A stretch of DNA of 64,000 nucleotides from Paracoccaceae bacterium (GTDB lineage Bacteria; Pseudomonadota; Alphaproteobacteria; Rhodobacterales; Rhodobacteraceae): assembly GCA_014323795.1 (NCBI GenBank), contig JACONK010000034.1, forward strand, positions 1-64,000. Direction: 5' to 3'. Below the pieces are notes generated by a model. It worked only from the letters and a program-made list of their open reading frames with translations. It ran no database searches and had not been told where the DNA came from. Positions 23,008 through 34,464 of this stretch are shown piece by piece. A program made the translations under genes and the position numbers. How positions within the stretch are numbered: the stretch's first letter is position 1; every line of letters begins with the position of its first letter.

Positions 23008-23457
23008 TTATGCGGTCACGTCCAGGCTTTCGATGGCTTCCACCGTGGCGTCAAAGGCCAGCAGGATAGAGGCGTGGCGGTTCCTGTAATCCCGTGCGGG
23101 CTGAAGGATACAAAGCTCATCAAAAGGCGCCGCGGGCGGGGGGCCACCCTGCTCCAGCATGGATGCAAGCTGGTCGCGCCCGGCCCGGATGGTTTCTGCC
23201 GACAGGCCCACGATCCGGGATGCCAGAACGGAAGCCGCCGCCTGACCCAACGCACAGGCCTTTACGTCCTGCCCGTATTCCGCAACGACACAGCCGTCCA
23301 TTTTCACATCTATCGTCACGGTGGACCCGCAGAGCGGTGATCGTTTTGATCGGCTCGCATCCGGGGCCACCAGCCTGTCGGTCAGGGGGATAGCGGCTGC
23401 AAGCTCCAGAATCCTGCCGGAATAGAGCTTGATAAGGTCGCCCGTGTCCGTCACCAT
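23008..23457 (-). CDS. Iron-sulfur cluster scaffold protein, IscU/NifU N-terminal type
   Basis: A 149-residue protein with the IscU fold. Three cysteines fall at the expected positions: PLCGSTV (about residue 43), DGCVVAEYG (about 56) and the ACALGQAAAS motif (about 68). Such scaffolds assemble Fe-S clusters; the variant with SPLCGS often accompanies the SUF pathway in alphaproteobacteria. The ATG at 23457 starts the recognisable MVTDTGDLIKLYSG N-terminus. It diverges from hisI with 74 bp between start codons. Fe-S scaffold next to hisI is a common Rhodobacterales arrangement. Confidence 0.78.
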   Translation of the reverse strand: MVTDTGDLIKLYSGRILELAAAIPLTDRLVAPDASRSKRSPLCGSTVTIDVKMDGCVVAEYGQDVKACALGQAAASVLASRIVGLSAETIRAGRDQLASMLEQGGPPPAAPFDELCILQPARDYRNRHASILLAFDATVEAIESLDVTA

Positions 23458-23531
23458 GATCCCCTTTGCGAATTCAATCCTGTCCTTTAGGTAGGCGCGG
23501 CAGACAGCAGGGAAAAGAGACAGCCGCCACA

Positions 23532-23909
23532 ATGAGCAATCAATTTGACACCCGCACCCTGGCCTACAACGATCAGGGTCTGATCCCGGTAATCGCCCAG
23601 GACCATGACACGGGCGAGGTGCTGATGATGGCCTGGATGAACGCGGCAGCCGTGGAAAAGACGATTGAAACACACCGGATGACCTACTGGAGCCGGTCGC
23701 GCCAGTCCTTCTGGATCAAGGGAGATACGTCGGGGCACACCCAGACGCTGATCGAGCTGCGCGTGGACTGCGACCGGGATTGCCTGCTGGCATTCGTCAA
23801 CCAGACCGGCCCCGCCTGCCACACGTACCGGCGCAGCTGCTTTTACACACGGGTAGACGAAGGCGCGGAGCAAACACTGATGGCTCCGATGAAAGAACGC
23901 GACGCCTAA
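23532..23909 (+). CDS. hisI: Phosphoribosyl-AMP cyclohydrolase
   Basis: A 125-residue enzyme for the third step of histidine synthesis, opening the adenine ring of phosphoribosyl-AMP. Zinc and magnesium ligands are visible in the CDRDCLLAFVNQTGPACHT segment and the SRSRQSFWIKGDTSG segment. ATG 23532 fits the family; a longer frame from 23466 would cover the divergent promoter. It overlaps the 3' end of the converging gluQ gene by four bases. The other his genes in the window (hisE, hisF) are 18 kb away. Confidence 0.95.
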   Translation: MSNQFDTRTLAYNDQGLIPVIAQDHDTGEVLMMAWMNAAAVEKTIETHRMTYWSRSRQSFWIKGDTSGHTQTLIELRVDCDRDCLLAFVNQTGPACHTYRRSCFYTRVDEGAEQTLMAPMKERDA

Positions 23910-24739
23910 AGCCCGACCATCGCGCGAATATCGGCAGGGGTTTTGCCCTGGTGCCGCAGTGCCCGCAGGGTCAGGGCATCGTGACGTTTGGCAAGCCGCC
24001 GACCCGCGTCATCCCGGATGAGCCGATGGTGACGGTAAAGCGGCGTGGGATAGCCGAGGAGTTTTTGCAACAGCACATGGATCGGCGTTGCTGTCATCAT
24101 GTCCATACCACGGGTGACATGGGTGATATGCTGGGCCGCATCGTCGACGACGACCGCCAGATGGTAGCTTGTCCCGATATCCTTGCGCGCCATCACCACG
24201 TCGCCCGCCCAGGTGACCAGCGTGTCGGACATGACTTCGTAATCCCCGGCACTTTCGCCGATTTCGGTATAGCGCAGCGGTGCTTTCAGCGCGGCGACTG
24301 CCTTTCTCATATCCAGTCGGACCGCATCACCGTGTGTGCGGTCCGACATGGGTCGACCGCGGCAGGTGCCGGGATATATCACACCGTCCGGGCCGATATC
24401 TGATCCTTCCTGCGGGGCAGACAGGGCGGCCTGAATATCCTTGCGTGTGCAGCTGCACGGATAGCAAAGCCCCATATTGATGAGCTTTTGCAATGCGCGT
24501 TCGTGATCAGGTATGCGCCGGGACTGGCGCAGCACCGGCATTGGCCAGTCGATGCCCAGCCACGCCAGATCCTCATAGATTGCCGTTTCATATTCCGGCC
24601 GGCTGCGAGGCACGTCGATGTCTTCTATGCGCAGCACGAAACTGCCGTCCCGGGCTGCTTCAAATGCCGTCAACGCGGAAAATGCGTGTCCCGGGTGCAG
24701 CAATCCGGTGGGCGAAGGCGCAAAACGTTCGCGGTTCAC
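23906..24739 (-). CDS. gluQ: Glutamyl-Q tRNA(Asp) synthetase
   Basis: A 277-residue truncated glutamyl-tRNA synthetase that attaches glutamate to the queuosine base of tRNA(Asp). It has the class I signature HPGH at residues 15-18 and a KMSKS-like RRLAKRHDA, plus the zinc-binding CYPCSC group. The anticodon-binding domain of full GltX is missing, as is normal for GluQ. Its ATG overlaps the stop of the upstream methyltransferase gene by four bases, indicating a two-gene operon. Confidence 0.92.
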   Translation of the reverse strand: MNRERFAPSPTGLLHPGHAFSALTAFEAARDGSFVLRIEDIDVPRSRPEYETAIYEDLAWLGIDWPMPVLRQSRRIPDHERALQKLINMGLCYPCSCTRKDIQAALSAPQEGSDIGPDGVIYPGTCRGRPMSDRTHGDAVRLDMRKAVAALKAPLRYTEIGESAGDYEVMSDTLVTWAGDVVMARKDIGTSYHLAVVVDDAAQHITHVTRGMDMMTATPIHVLLQKLLGYPTPLYRHHRLIRDDAGRRLAKRHDALTLRALRHQGKTPADIRAMVGL

Positions 24740-25350
24740 AGTTTCTTCAGGATGTAGACGATGGACTTCATATCGCGCTTCGGCAGGTGCGGACCATATT
24801 CCTTGAAGAGCTCTTCGAAGTGGCCGCCAGCCACCGATGCGGCAACTGCGGCCCCGAACGCGGGTTCCCGGAGCGTATGATCGTTGAAAGTGAACACAAA
24901 AAGGCCACCCGGGGCCATTCCGCCGACAATTTCATGATAGAGCGTGATCGGTGCAGCACCGGCACCGATCACGCCAATGGCAGACACAACCGGGTAAGGC
25001 CCGCCGGAAAAATCAGGCGGATGATCCGGGGCCGACAGGACAAGGTTTCGGTAGACCCCTTTCTCTCCTGCCTTTTCCAGCATTTCCGGAGACGTGTCGC
25101 AGCCGTCAATTGCGGTAAACCCGGCCTGTGCCAGGGCCGCACCGTAAAGGCCGGTACCGCAGCCAACGTCAAAAACCGCTGCGTCCGGCCCGGTGAACCT
25201 GCCAAGGGCCGCCGCCGCACGCGCAGGTGTGACATAGCCGTTCGAGGCCAGCTCCGCGTCATAACTCGCTGCCCAGTCCCTGTAGATGTCCTTCATCTGC
25301 TGTACACCTGTCTGGCCATATACGGTATCGAGAAATTGCTTCCCTGCCAT
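24736..25350 (-). CDS. SAM-dependent class I methyltransferase
   Basis: A 204-residue methyltransferase with motif I VFDVGCGTGLYG near residue 60 and acidic motif II GCDTSPEMLEKA. The fold is methyltransferase domain type 11/25. The substrate is unknown; the short size and lack of extra domains give no hint. It is translated just before gluQ with an ATGA overlap, so the two are co-expressed, which might suggest a role around tRNA, but that is speculation. Confidence 0.8.
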   Translation of the reverse strand: MAGKQFLDTVYGQTGVQQMKDIYRDWAASYDAELASNGYVTPARAAAALGRFTGPDAAVFDVGCGTGLYGAALAQAGFTAIDGCDTSPEMLEKAGEKGVYRNLVLSAPDHPPDFSGGPYPVVSAIGVIGAGAAPITLYHEIVGGMAPGGLFVFTFNDHTLREPAFGAAVAASVAGGHFEELFKEYGPHLPKRDMKSIVYILKKL

Positions 25351-25382
25351 CGTCGATGTGTCCTCTCTCCCGAGGGGTCAGA

Positions 25383-26741
25383 TTATGCCATGCATGTCGC
25401 CGCTTTCAACCAGTTCCGCCAGTCAGCCTTGGCCCGGTCAGTGTAGGCTTTGTAGCGCTCCTGACGGTGGCACCGTCCGCCGCGCACATAAGTGACGGGA
25501 GGAAACAGGCCGAAGTTCACGTTCATCGGCTGAAATGTTTTCGCCTCCGCCGCGCCGGTGATATGGGTGACAAGGGCACCGATGGCGGTGGTGGGCGGCA
25601 CGGGAGGCAAGGGAATGCCGTGCGCCTCTGCCACCGCCAGACGCCCGGCCAAAAGCCCCATTGCCGCACTTTCGACGTAGCCTTCGACCCCGCTGATCTG
25701 GCCTGCAAAACGGATATGGGGCCGGGATTTCAGCCGCAGCCGGCTGTCGAGCAGGGCGGGCGCGTTGATGAACGTGTTGCGGTGGATCCCGCCCAACCGT
25801 GCGAAGACCGCGTTTTCCAGTCCCGGAATGCTTTTGAAAACATTCTTTTGCGCACCGTATGTCATCTTTGTCTGAAAGCCCACGATGTTGAACAATGTGC
25901 CAAGCGCGTTATCCCGGCGCAGTTGCACGACCGCATAGGGTTTTGCATCAGGCCGGTGCGGATTCGTCAGCCCGACAGGTTTCATCGGTCCGTGGCGCAG
26001 GGTTTCGCGGCCCCGTTCGGCCATGACCTCGATCGGCAGGCAGCTTTCAAAGTAGCCTGCCGTTTCACCTGCGCGGAATTCGGTTTTGTCAGCCGCAAGC
26101 AGGGCGTCAATGAATGATTCGTACTGGTTGCGGTCCATGGGGCAGTTCAGATAGGCGTACCGCTCCTCCTCTGTCTCTCCCTTGTCATAGCGGGACTGGA
26201 ACCAGGCTTTTTGCATGTCGATGCTGTCGGCATAAACGATGGGGGCAATTGCGTCAAAAAACGCGAGCGCGTCCCGGCCCGTCTCCGCCCGGATTGCCGC
26301 GGCGAGGCCGGGGCTTGTCAGGGGACCGGTTGCGATAATCGCCTGCCCCTGGGATGCCGGGGGAAGGGCGGTCAGTTCTTCGCCACACACGGTGACAGCG
26401 GGGTGGGCCAGCAGATTGCGCGTGACTGCCTGCGAAAAAGCATCCCGATCCACGGCCAAGGCCCCCCCGGCGGGCAATTTATGGGCGTCCGCCTGGGCCA
26501 TGATCAGCCCTCCCGCCACACGCATTTCCCAGTGCAACAGCCCGACCGCGTTCTGTTCATCGTTATCTGACCGGAAGGAATTGGAACATACCATTTCTGC
26601 CAGATCACCGGTTCGGTGGGCGAAGGTTTTAACCCTGGGGCGCATTTCATGGATTACGGCGGGCAAGCCCGCCCTGGCGATTTGCCAGGCAGCTTCAGAC
26701 CCGGCCATACCGCCGCCGTAGATATGAATTTTACCGGTCAC
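25383..26741 (-). CDS. trmFO: Methylenetetrahydrofolate-tRNA-(uracil-5-)-methyltransferase
   Basis: A 452-residue FAD- and folate-dependent enzyme that makes m5U54 in the T-loop of tRNA. The N-terminal FAD site reads [15 protein letters not shown]; the motif [20 protein letters not shown] follows near residue 50; the conserved end [10 protein letters not shown] is present. GTG 26741 is chosen because the family starts here; an ATG 63 codons earlier would add a foreign stretch. The gene is on the same strand as gyrA, 236 bp beyond it. Confidence 0.92.
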   Translation of the reverse strand: MTGKIHIYGGGMAGSEAAWQIARAGLPAVIHEMRPRVKTFAHRTGDLAEMVCSNSFRSDNDEQNAVGLLHWEMRVAGGLIMAQADAHKLPAGGALAVDRDAFSQAVTRNLLAHPAVTVCGEELTALPPASQGQAIIATGPLTSPGLAAAIRAETGRDALAFFDAIAPIVYADSIDMQKAWFQSRYDKGETEEERYAYLNCPMDRNQYESFIDALLAADKTEFRAGETAGYFESCLPIEVMAERGRETLRHGPMKPVGLTNPHRPDAKPYAVVQLRRDNALGTLFNIVGFQTKMTYGAQKNVFKSIPGLENAVFARLGGIHRNTFINAPALLDSRLRLKSRPHIRFAGQISGVEGYVESAAMGLLAGRLAVAEAHGIPLPPVPPTTAIGALVTHITGAAEAKTFQPMNVNFGLFPPVTYVRGGRCHRQERYKAYTDRAKADWRNWLKAATCMA

Positions 26742-26977
26742 GGGGTCCGTATGTATGCGGCCTGCAAGGGCTTTCCAAGGGATGCGGGCGGGGCATGTAC
26801 CCCGCAACAGGGGCTTCAATCCAAAAAGAAGGTATCCGGAACCATCAGACGGGGACAGATTCCCCTGAAATCCGCGGCCTTTCAACCTGGAGGCGGGGTT
26901 ATGCCGGATGCCAGACTTCCGCAAATGCATTTTGCAAATCGGCTGTCAGAGGCGCAGAAAGCCCCGCCTGGCCTGTA

Positions 26978-29716
26978 TCAATAAGCTTGCCCTGCCTCTG
27001 TGTTGACCTCCTCCTCGTCTCCGCTTTCGGCGATGCGGGCAACGGAGGCGACCTCTTCCCCTTTATCTGTATTGAAGACGCGCACACCGCCAGCACTGCG
27101 GGAACGGAAGGAGATACCTTTGACCGGCACACGTATCGACTGACCGGCAGAGGTGACAAGCATGATCTGATCACCCATATCCACGGGGAAAGAGGTGATA
27201 ATCGGCCCGCCACGCATAGCCTTATCCACAGCCATCACGCCCTGCCCGCCGCGCCCGTGCAGGGGGTAATCGTGGCTGGAACTCAGCTTGCCCGCCCCGT
27301 CGGCGGTGATTGTCAGGATCAGGTTTTCGGCCGCCGACATTTCCGCGTAGCGTTCCCGGGTGATGTCGCCGCCGGTCTGTTCCTCGTCCTCGCCCGCATC
27401 CGTCAGCCCGGCAACGGCGCGGCGCATCCTAAGGTAGGCGGCGCGTTCGTCCGGCCTGGCCTCAAAGCGGCGTATCACGGCCATGGAGACAACCTCGTCG
27501 TCGTCCTTCAAGAGAATACCGCGAACACCCACGGATGAGCGGGAGATGAAAATCCGCACATCATCAGCACGGAAGCGGATGGCACGGCCCCCTCGGGTTA
27601 CCAGCATCACGTCATCGTCGGCGGAGGCAATGCGCACGTTGATCAGGCGCGTCCTTGCGTGGTCGGACTCAATCTTCATGGCGATCTTGCCGTTGCGCAG
27701 GACGTTCGCGAAATCGCTCAGCCGGTTGCGGCGCACGGTGCCGGCAGAGGTGGCAAATATCACCTGCAATGCATCCCAATCGGCCTTATCCCGATCAACC
27801 GGCATGATGGCGGCGATGGAGACCCCGCTTGAAATCGGCAGAATGTTCACGATGGCCTTCCCGCGTGCGGTGCGTCGGCCGAGCGGCAAGTGCCAGGTTT
27901 TCAGCCTGTAAACCATTCCGTCGGCTGTGAAGACAAGGAGCGGCGTGTGGGTATTGGCAACAAAGAGCGTCGTGACAAAGTCTTCGTCTTTCGTGGCCAT
28001 TCCCTGCAGGCCCTTGCCACCGCGTTTCTGTGCGCGATACTCAGCCAGCGGGGTCCGTTTGATGTAACCGGAACCGGTGACCGTCACGACCATATCCTCA
28101 CGCTCAATCAAATCTTCGTCTTCCACGTCGCCGTCGTCTTCCACGATCCCTGTCCGGCGGGGGACGGCGTGGGCCTTTTTCACCTCTTTCACCTCCTCAG
28201 AGATGATCGACAGGATCCGCTCGCGCGAGCGCAGGATATCAAGGCAATCTGTAATTCTGGCGGCATGGTCTTGCAGTTCGTCAGTGACCTCTTTCACTCC
28301 CATGGCTGTCAGGCGTTGCAGCCGCAGGTCAAGGATCGCACGGGCCTGCGTGTCCGACATGTTATAGGTTCCGTCGTCGTTCATGGTATGGCCGGGATCA
28401 TCGATCAGGCGGATATATTCAGCGATGTCGGTAGCCGGCCATCGGCGGGTCATCAGCTTTTCGCGGGCTTCTGCCGGATCGGCACTGGTGCGGATGGCGG
28501 TGACGACTTCGTCCACGTTGGAGACCGTAACCGCGAGACCGCAGAGCACATGGCTCCTTTCCCGTGCCTTGCGCAGTTCATAGGCCGTCCGGCGGGCCAC
28601 GACCTCTTCCCGGAAGGAAATGAAGTGGCACAGGAAGCCGCGCAGGGTCAGATGTTCGGGCCGCCCGCCATTGAGCGCAAGCATGTTGCAGCCGAAGGAT
28701 GTCTGTAGCGGCGTGAAACGGTAGAGCTGGTTGAGCACCACATCCGGCGTCGCGTCACGCTTGAGTTCGATCACCACGCGCACACCGATTCGGTCGGATT
28801 CGTCCTGGACATGGGCGATGCCCTCGATCTTTCTGTCGCGACTCAGTTCGGCGATTTTTTCCACCAGGGTGGATTTGTTTACCTGGTAGGGGATTTCATC
28901 GACGATGATGGCGTGGCGATCCTTGCGGATTTGCTCCACCCGTGTCCTGGCGCGCAGCACGACGGACCCGCGACCTTCGGAGTAGGCTTTCCGCACACCG
29001 GAGCGGCCGAGGATCACGCCGCCAGTCGGAAAGTCCGGGGCCGGAATGTAATCCATTAACCGGAGCGAATCGAGGTCCGGATTTTCGATCAGTGCGAGCG
29101 TGGCGTCAATGACCTCACCCAGGTTGTGGGGCGGGATGTTGGTCGCCATGCCGACGGCGATTCCGCTTGCACCGTTGACCAGCATGTTGGGAAATTTGGC
29201 TGGCAGGACCGTCGGCTCCTGCTCTTTCCCGTCGTAATTATCCTGAAAATCCACCGTATCCTTGTCGAGGTCGGTCAGCAGCGCGAGTGAGGCTTTGGCA
29301 AGCCGTGCCTCGGTGTAGCGCATGGCTGCCGGGTTATCCCCGTCCATGGAACCGAAGTTACCTTGCCCATCGATAAGCATGAGCGACATGGAAAAGTCCT
29401 GGGCCAAACGCACCAGCGCATCATAGATCGCGCTGTCCCCGTGGGGATGAAAACTGCCCATCACGTCACCCACGGATTTCGCGGATTTCCGGTACGGCTT
29501 GTCGTTGGTGTAGCCACCCTGCTGCATCGCGTAGAGGATACGGCGGTGCACGGGCTTCAGCCCGTCGCGCAGATCGGGGATTGCGCGGCTGATGATCACG
29601 CTCATCGCGTATTCAAGATAAGCGGCCTTCATCTCCTCTTCAATGGAGATTGTGGGGCCCGCGGCGGATGCCCTTTCCGGCAGGTCGTCCTGCGGGTTTT
29701 CCGGCTCGTCACTCAA
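26978..29716 (-). CDS. gyrA: DNA gyrase subunit A
   Basis: A 912-residue type II topoisomerase subunit that cuts and rejoins DNA while gyrase introduces negative supercoils. The active tyrosine lies in [10 protein letters not shown]. The quinolone-determining region reads [10 protein letters not shown], keeping the serine and aspartate equivalent to positions 83 and 87 of E. coli, so nothing here predicts quinolone resistance. The GyrA box appears as QKRGGKG near residue 575, followed by six beta-propeller blades. Length is normal for alphaproteobacteria. It lies downstream of ssb on the same strand, with a 186-bp gap. Confidence 0.97.
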   Translation of the reverse strand: MSDEPENPQDDLPERASAAGPTISIEEEMKAAYLEYAMSVIISRAIPDLRDGLKPVHRRILYAMQQGGYTNDKPYRKSAKSVGDVMGSFHPHGDSAIYDALVRLAQDFSMSLMLIDGQGNFGSMDGDNPAAMRYTEARLAKASLALLTDLDKDTVDFQDNYDGKEQEPTVLPAKFPNMLVNGASGIAVGMATNIPPHNLGEVIDATLALIENPDLDSLRLMDYIPAPDFPTGGVILGRSGVRKAYSEGRGSVVLRARTRVEQIRKDRHAIIVDEIPYQVNKSTLVEKIAELSRDRKIEGIAHVQDESDRIGVRVVIELKRDATPDVVLNQLYRFTPLQTSFGCNMLALNGGRPEHLTLRGFLCHFISFREEVVARRTAYELRKARERSHVLCGLAVTVSNVDEVVTAIRTSADPAEAREKLMTRRWPATDIAEYIRLIDDPGHTMNDDGTYNMSDTQARAILDLRLQRLTAMGVKEVTDELQDHAARITDCLDILRSRERILSIISEEVKEVKKAHAVPRRTGIVEDDGDVEDEDLIEREDMVVTVTGSGYIKRTPLAEYRAQKRGGKGLQGMATKDEDFVTTLFVANTHTPLLVFTADGMVYRLKTWHLPLGRRTARGKAIVNILPISSGVSIAAIMPVDRDKADWDALQVIFATSAGTVRRNRLSDFANVLRNGKIAMKIESDHARTRLINVRIASADDDVMLVTRGGRAIRFRADDVRIFISRSSVGVRGILLKDDDEVVSMAVIRRFEARPDERAAYLRMRRAVAGLTDAGEDEEQTGGDITRERYAEMSAAENLILTITADGAGKLSSSHDYPLHGRGGQGVMAVDKAMRGGPIITSFPVDMGDQIMLVTSAGQSIRVPVKGISFRSRSAGGVRVFNTDKGEEVASVARIAESGDEEEVNTEAGQAY

Positions 29717-29902
29717 GGAGGCATTTCCTGCTATGATATCCTCTGAATATTGTAAAAACGTCTGTCATGGCCGGGGGTCCGGCACAAGGTTCCGCGGGCG
29801 GATTCCTCGCCGGCAAGCGCGTTGCCTGGTCAGGTCGGGGCAAACGGTGCCGTATTTAAAACAGCCCGGCAGAGCATTGAGATCTGGTGCGCAAACCCGG
29901 AT

Positions 29903-30364
29903 CTAGAAAGGGATTTCGTCTTCCAGATCAGAGTTGCCATCGCCCTGATAGCCGCCGCTGCTGCTGTAATCGCCCCCCTGGTCGTACCCGCCGCCCGCTG
30001 CCCTGCCGCCATCGCGGCCGTCAAGCATTGTCAGCGTACCGTTGTAGCCCTGCAGCACCACTTCGGTGGAGTAGCGGTCATTGCCGGACTTATCCTGCCA
30101 TTTGCGGGTTTGCAGCCGCCCCTCAACATAGACTTTCGAGCCTTTGCGCAAGTACTGCTCACACAGCCGCACCAGACTGTCGGAGAAGATGGAGACCGAG
30201 TGCCATTCGGTTCTTTCCCGTTTCTCGCCGGTATTCCTGTCGCGCCAGCGCTCGGAAGTGGCCACGCGCAGGGTGCAGACCTTGCCGCCGTTCTGAAACG
30301 TACGCACCTCCGGGTCACGCCCGAGGTTACCTATGATCATGACTTTGTTCAGGCTGCCCGCCAT
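29903..30364 (-). CDS. ssb: Single-stranded DNA-binding protein
   Basis: A 153-residue SSB. The OB-fold occupies residues 1-110 ([19 protein letters not shown] at the start), followed by a Gly-rich linker and the acidic tip DLEDEIPF that binds partner proteins. The ATG at 30364, preceded by GGGGGAG, matches SSB starts; an upstream one does not. It diverges from uvrA, the classical arrangement of these two DNA-repair genes. I looked for the Rhodobacter LexA box (GTTC, seven bases, GTTC) in the 211 bp between them and did not find a clean copy. Confidence 0.96.
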   Translation of the reverse strand: MAGSLNKVMIIGNLGRDPEVRTFQNGGKVCTLRVATSERWRDRNTGEKRERTEWHSVSIFSDSLVRLCEQYLRKGSKVYVEGRLQTRKWQDKSGNDRYSTEVVLQGYNGTLTMLDGRDGGRAAGGGYDQGGDYSSSGGYQGDGNSDLEDEIPF

Positions 30365-30575
30365 TTTGTTTCTCCCCCCAAGGAGTGGTATCCGGTTCCT
30401 GTTAACCATAAACACATTCGGGTGCAACGGGCCAACAATTTATTAATCGCGAACCAGGGGCAGGAAATGGCGGCAGGTGGCCCGGATCCCGGGTATTTCT
30501 GCTAACGTAACCCCCTTTTCCGGTGGCAATCTTCAGAATGTGCCCTACGTCTGGTCCATCCTCCGGGGCACTGGC

Positions 30576-33440
30576 ATGGCAGAACTCAAGAACATCGAAA
30601 TCCGTGGTGCCCGCGAGCACAACCTGAAGTCCGTGGATGTGAATATCCCCCGTGACAAACTGGTGGTGATCACCGGGCTTTCCGGGTCAGGCAAATCCTC
30701 TCTGGCCTTTGACACCATATACGCAGAGGGACAGAGGCGGTACGTAGAGTCGCTTTCCGCTTATGCACGCCAGTTCCTCAATATGATGCGGAAGCCCGAC
30801 GTAGATCATATCGCGGGGCTGAGCCCGGCGATTTCCATCGATCAGAAGACCACGTCGAAGAATCCGCGGTCCACCGTCGGCACCGCTACCGAGATTTACG
30901 ACTATATGCGATTGCTTTTTGCCCGTGTCGGCACCCCCTGTAGCCCGGCGACCGGTCTTCCGATTGAGGCACAGCAGGTACAGGATATGGTCGACCGGAT
31001 CGTGGGGATGGAGGAGGGAACCCGGGCCTATCTGCTCGCCCCGATTGTGCGCGATCGCAAAGGCGAGTACCGCCGCGAATTTGCGAATCTGCGCAAGCAG
31101 GGATTCCAGCGGGTAAAGGTGAACGGGACGTTCTTCGAGCTTGACGACCCGCCCGCGCTCGACAAAAATTATCGCCACACCATTGACGTGGTGGTGGACC
31201 GGCTGGTGATAAAGAAGCGGCTGGATACGCGGCTGGCGGACAGCCTGCGCACGGCACTTGATCTGGCGGACGGAATCGCGACCCTGGAGACGGCACCGAA
31301 GGAAGGGGAGCCGGAACGGATCATTTTTTCGGAAAATTTCGCCTGCCCGGTGTCAGGCTTTACGATCCCCGAGATTGAGCCGCGGCTGTTTTCCTTCAAC
31401 GCGCCGTTCGGTGCCTGTCCGGAATGTGACGGGCTGGGCCATGAGCTCTTCTTCGACGAACGCCTTGTCGTACCTGATCCGGCGATCAGCCTTATGGCAG
31501 GTGCGCTGGCACCTTGGGCGAAGTCCAGATCCCCCTATTTCCGCCAGACCATTGACGCCATCGCCAAACACTACAAGTTCGACAAGGATATGCCCTGGCG
31601 CGACCTGCCGCCCCATGTACAGCAGGTAATGCTTTACGGAACCGGTGAGGATGAGATTCGGTTTCGTTATGATGAGGGCGGGCGGGTCTATGAGGTTTCC
31701 CGCTCTTTCGAAGGGGTGGTGCCAAACATGGAACGGCGCTACCGCGAGACGGATTCAAGCTGGATCCGCGAGGAGTTTGAGCGCTACCGGAACAACCGGC
31801 CCTGCGGAGCCTGCAACGGCTACCGGCTGCGCCCCGAAGCGCGGGCCGTGAAAATTTCTGGCCTGCATATCGGCGAGATCACGGCGATGTCGATTTCTGA
31901 GGTGCTCGAATGGGTCAGGGAAGTACCGAAAACACTGACGAGCCAAAAGAATGAGATCGCACAGGCGATTCTGAAGGAAATCAGCGCCCGGCTCGGCTTT
32001 CTGGTGAACGTCGGGTTGAATTACCTTACACTGTCGCGCGCCGCGGGCACCCTGTCCGGCGGGGAAAGCCAGCGTATCCGTCTGGCGAGCCAGATTGGGT
32101 CAGGGCTGACCGGTGTGCTTTATGTGCTTGACGAGCCGTCCATCGGCCTGCATCAGCGCGACAATGGCCGGCTGCTGACAACGCTTGGGAACCTGCGTGA
32201 CCAGGGCAACACCGTGATCGTCGTGGAACACGATGAAGAAGCCATTCGGGCGGCGGACCATGTGCTCGATATCGGCCCCGGGGCTGGTGTGCATGGGGGT
32301 GTGATCATTGCTGAGGGCACACCAAAGCAGATTGCGCGGCACAAAAAGTCGATCACCGGGCAATACCTGCGCGGCGACAGAAAGATTGCGATCCCGGCCG
32401 TGCGCCGCAAGGGAAACGGAAAGAAGCTGGTGGTCGAGAAAGCCTCCGGCAACAACCTCAAGGACATCACGGTTGAATTCCCGCTTGGAACGTTCACCTG
32501 TGTAACCGGCGTATCCGGCGGCGGGAAATCCACGCTGACGATTGAGACGCTTTTCAGGAATGCCTCCATGCGGCTCAACGGTGCCAGGCAGACGCCCGCG
32601 CCCTGCGGGGGCGTGAAAGGCCTGCAGTACCTTGACAAGGTCATCGACATAGATCAGCGCCCCATCGGGCGTACGCCGCGGTCAAATCCGGCCACCTATA
32701 CCGGTGCCTTCACCCCGATCCGTGACTGGTTCGCCGGGCTGCCGGAGGCGAAGGCGCGCGGCTATAAGCCTGGGCGGTTCTCTTTCAACGTAAAGGGCGG
32801 GCGGTGTGAGGCATGCCAGGGCGACGGGGTCATCAGGATCGAAATGCATTTCCTGCCCGACGTCTACGTCGAATGTGAAACCTGCAAAGGCAAGCGCTAC
32901 AACCGCGAAACGCTGGAGGTGAAGTTCCGGAACAAATCCATCGCTGATGTGCTGGATATGACGGTGGAGGACGCCAAAGATCTTTTTAAAGCCGTGCCGT
33001 CAATCCGGGACAGGATGACGGCACTGCTGCGGGTGGGCCTCGGCTACATCAGGGTGGGCCAGCAGGCGACGACCCTGTCAGGCGGCGAGGCGCAGCGGGT
33101 GAAGCTGGCGAAGGAGCTTTCGAAGCGGTCCACTGGCAAGACGCTCTATGTTCTTGATGAGCCAACGACCGGTCTGCACTTTGAAGATGTGCGCAAATTG
33201 CTGGATGTGCTGCATGGATTGGTCGATCAGGGGAATTCGGTGCTTGTGATCGAACACAACCTGGACGTCATCAAGACGGCCGACCACATCATCGATATCG
33301 GCCCGGAGGGCGGCGACGGCGGCGGGAAGGTCGTGGCCACCGGCACACCGGAAGCACTGGCAGAGGTCACGGACAGCCACACCGGACGATACCTGGAGCA
33401 GATTCTGGGCGCAAAAACGGTGGCAGCGAAACATGGCTGA
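30576..33440 (+). CDS. uvrA: Excinuclease ABC subunit A
   Basis: A 954-residue damage-recognition ATPase of nucleotide excision repair. Two ABC modules are visible: Walker [15 protein letters not shown] near residue 30 and [11 protein letters not shown] near residue 647, with signatures [12 protein letters not shown] and [12 protein letters not shown]. Zinc modules are CPECDGLG with CGACNGYR, and CEACQGDG with [11 protein letters not shown] 30576 gives the canonical [18 protein letters not shown] start. No partner uvr gene is adjacent. Confidence 0.97.
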   Translation: MAELKNIEIRGAREHNLKSVDVNIPRDKLVVITGLSGSGKSSLAFDTIYAEGQRRYVESLSAYARQFLNMMRKPDVDHIAGLSPAISIDQKTTSKNPRSTVGTATEIYDYMRLLFARVGTPCSPATGLPIEAQQVQDMVDRIVGMEEGTRAYLLAPIVRDRKGEYRREFANLRKQGFQRVKVNGTFFELDDPPALDKNYRHTIDVVVDRLVIKKRLDTRLADSLRTALDLADGIATLETAPKEGEPERIIFSENFACPVSGFTIPEIEPRLFSFNAPFGACPECDGLGHELFFDERLVVPDPAISLMAGALAPWAKSRSPYFRQTIDAIAKHYKFDKDMPWRDLPPHVQQVMLYGTGEDEIRFRYDEGGRVYEVSRSFEGVVPNMERRYRETDSSWIREEFERYRNNRPCGACNGYRLRPEARAVKISGLHIGEITAMSISEVLEWVREVPKTLTSQKNEIAQAILKEISARLGFLVNVGLNYLTLSRAAGTLSGGESQRIRLASQIGSGLTGVLYVLDEPSIGLHQRDNGRLLTTLGNLRDQGNTVIVVEHDEEAIRAADHVLDIGPGAGVHGGVIIAEGTPKQIARHKKSITGQYLRGDRKIAIPAVRRKGNGKKLVVEKASGNNLKDITVEFPLGTFTCVTGVSGGGKSTLTIETLFRNASMRLNGARQTPAPCGGVKGLQYLDKVIDIDQRPIGRTPRSNPATYTGAFTPIRDWFAGLPEAKARGYKPGRFSFNVKGGRCEACQGDGVIRIEMHFLPDVYVECETCKGKRYNRETLEVKFRNKSIADVLDMTVEDAKDLFKAVPSIRDRMTALLRVGLGYIRVGQQATTLSGGEAQRVKLAKELSKRSTGKTLYVLDEPTTGLHFEDVRKLLDVLHGLVDQGNSVLVIEHNLDVIKTADHIIDIGPEGGDGGGKVVATGTPEALAEVTDSHTGRYLEQILGAKTVAAKHG

Positions 33441-33771
33441 CCGGTAGCGCACGGCGGGCTTGGTTCCGGGTGCCGGAAAACAGCGCAATATTGCTTATGA
33501 TTATTTGTGCCAGCGTATGTTAATCTTTCAAAATCCTATTCAAAACGTCCTTGCTATGGCTGCATTTGGCAGCCGATACGACGTGCAACCTTATTCCCGT
33601 ATTCGGTATACGATTGTGCCGAATAACGGGGCAGTCCGGGTAATATCCGATCCTGCTATTATCACAAATCCGGGTTCTGCTTTTGAGCGCATTCCTTCTG
33701 CGAATCAAAACGCGGATAGTGTCAAAGTCCGACACATGCTCAACGACCTGCAATCCAAAATGGAGTCAAAA
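33441..33771. other. AT-rich intergenic region upstream of a broken secreted-protein gene
   Basis: About 330 bp, clearly richer in A/T than the surroundings. It contains an imperfect inverted repeat at 33596-33630 (CCCGT-ATTCGG against CCGAAT-AACGGG with a 12-base loop), possibly an operator or a terminator of uvrA. There is no convincing gene. The region ends at the start of the signal-peptide fragment and probably holds its promoter. Confidence 0.4.
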
Positions 33772-33831
33772 ATGATGAAAACCCTAACCACAATCGCGAC
33801 CGTTTCAATGGCAGTCCTGGTAGCCGCGCCC
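33772..33831 (+). pseudogene. 5' fragment of a secreted-protein gene, cut by the IS fragment
   Basis: After GGAGTCAAAA a start (ATG at 33772 or 33775) begins MKTLTTIATVSMAVLVAA, a typical signal peptide with a positive start and hydrophobic core. At about 33826-33832 the reading frame passes directly into reverse-complement IS1595-type transposase sequence. The rest of the gene was not found in the window. The gene must have been broken when the IS material joined here. Confidence 0.65.
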
Positions 33832-34375
33832 CGTCATCTTTTCACGCCTGGATTTAGGCATGTTCTTGCGCTTGCCACCGATATAAGTCTCATCGACTTC
33901 CACAGGGCCGGAGAAAAGTGGCTTAGTCAACGGAAAACACGCTGCGCGTAAGCGATGAAGCATGAACCATGCGGTCTTTTGTGTGACTTTCAGATCACGA
34001 TGAAGTTTCATGCCGGAAACACCCTTAAGGCTTGTTGCATAAATGTAAATGGCAAATACCCATTTACGCAAAGGCAATCTCGATTCCTCCAGCGCAGTTC
34101 CCGTGCGTACGGTGAGCTTGTTACGGCAATCTCCGCACCAGTAACGATTGTCTTTACCTTCCGTAGTCCTGACACCGCCGCACTTGGGACAAGTGCGCCC
34201 GTCAACACCCCATCTTTGTTCAGCAAACCAGTCATGTGCAGCCTGCTCGTTGGGAAACATGTCTGCCAGTTCCAAAAGACTGATACCTTCTCGGTGATGC
34301 TTTCCCGGTGCGCTGTGAGCCATGATTGGTCCCTTTCTTTCTTTTATCCTGTATAACCAATCAGTCTTGCGGCGT
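33828..34375 (-). mobile_element. Truncated IS1595-family insertion sequence
   Basis: The element is defined by the transposase fragment plus its upstream leader. The left limit is the junction with the signal-peptide gene near 33828-33832. The right limit is estimated: sequence before the transposase start continues to about 34375 (through the AGTCTTGCGGCGTCAAG segment), but I could not identify both terminal inverted repeats. The missing half of the element lies nowhere in the window. Confidence 0.55.
33832..34323 (-). pseudogene. IS1595-type transposase, 3' part missing
   Basis: The minus-strand frame beginning at 34323 encodes the N-terminal part of an IS1595-family (ISXO2-like) transposase: a zinc ribbon (CPKCGG followed by CGDC), then helical DNA-binding segments, then the first part of the DDE domain with VDETYIGGKRKNMPKSRR. 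The family usually runs about 150-170 residues further with two more catalytic acids. Here it stops being transposase-like after residue 163 (MTGRG), where chromosomal sequence takes over. The frame cannot encode an active enzyme. Confidence 0.85.
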
Positions 34376-34464
34376 CAAGTATATAATCTCCATTGTCTTC
34401 CGGTCCGGCCTGTACAATAATGGCCCCGTTTGCCCGGAACGGCAGCAGCAAGGAAAAAACGCGG

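Noticed and set aside
26788-26805. GCGGGG/CCCCGC hairpin between gyrA and trmFO as a gyrA terminator
   Set aside because: Only a 6-bp stem with no T-run on the minus strand, too weak to claim.
30365-30575. LexA (SOS) box between ssb and uvrA
   Set aside because: A GTTC at about 30387 and a GAAC at about 30450 exist, but neither has a partner at the right spacing.
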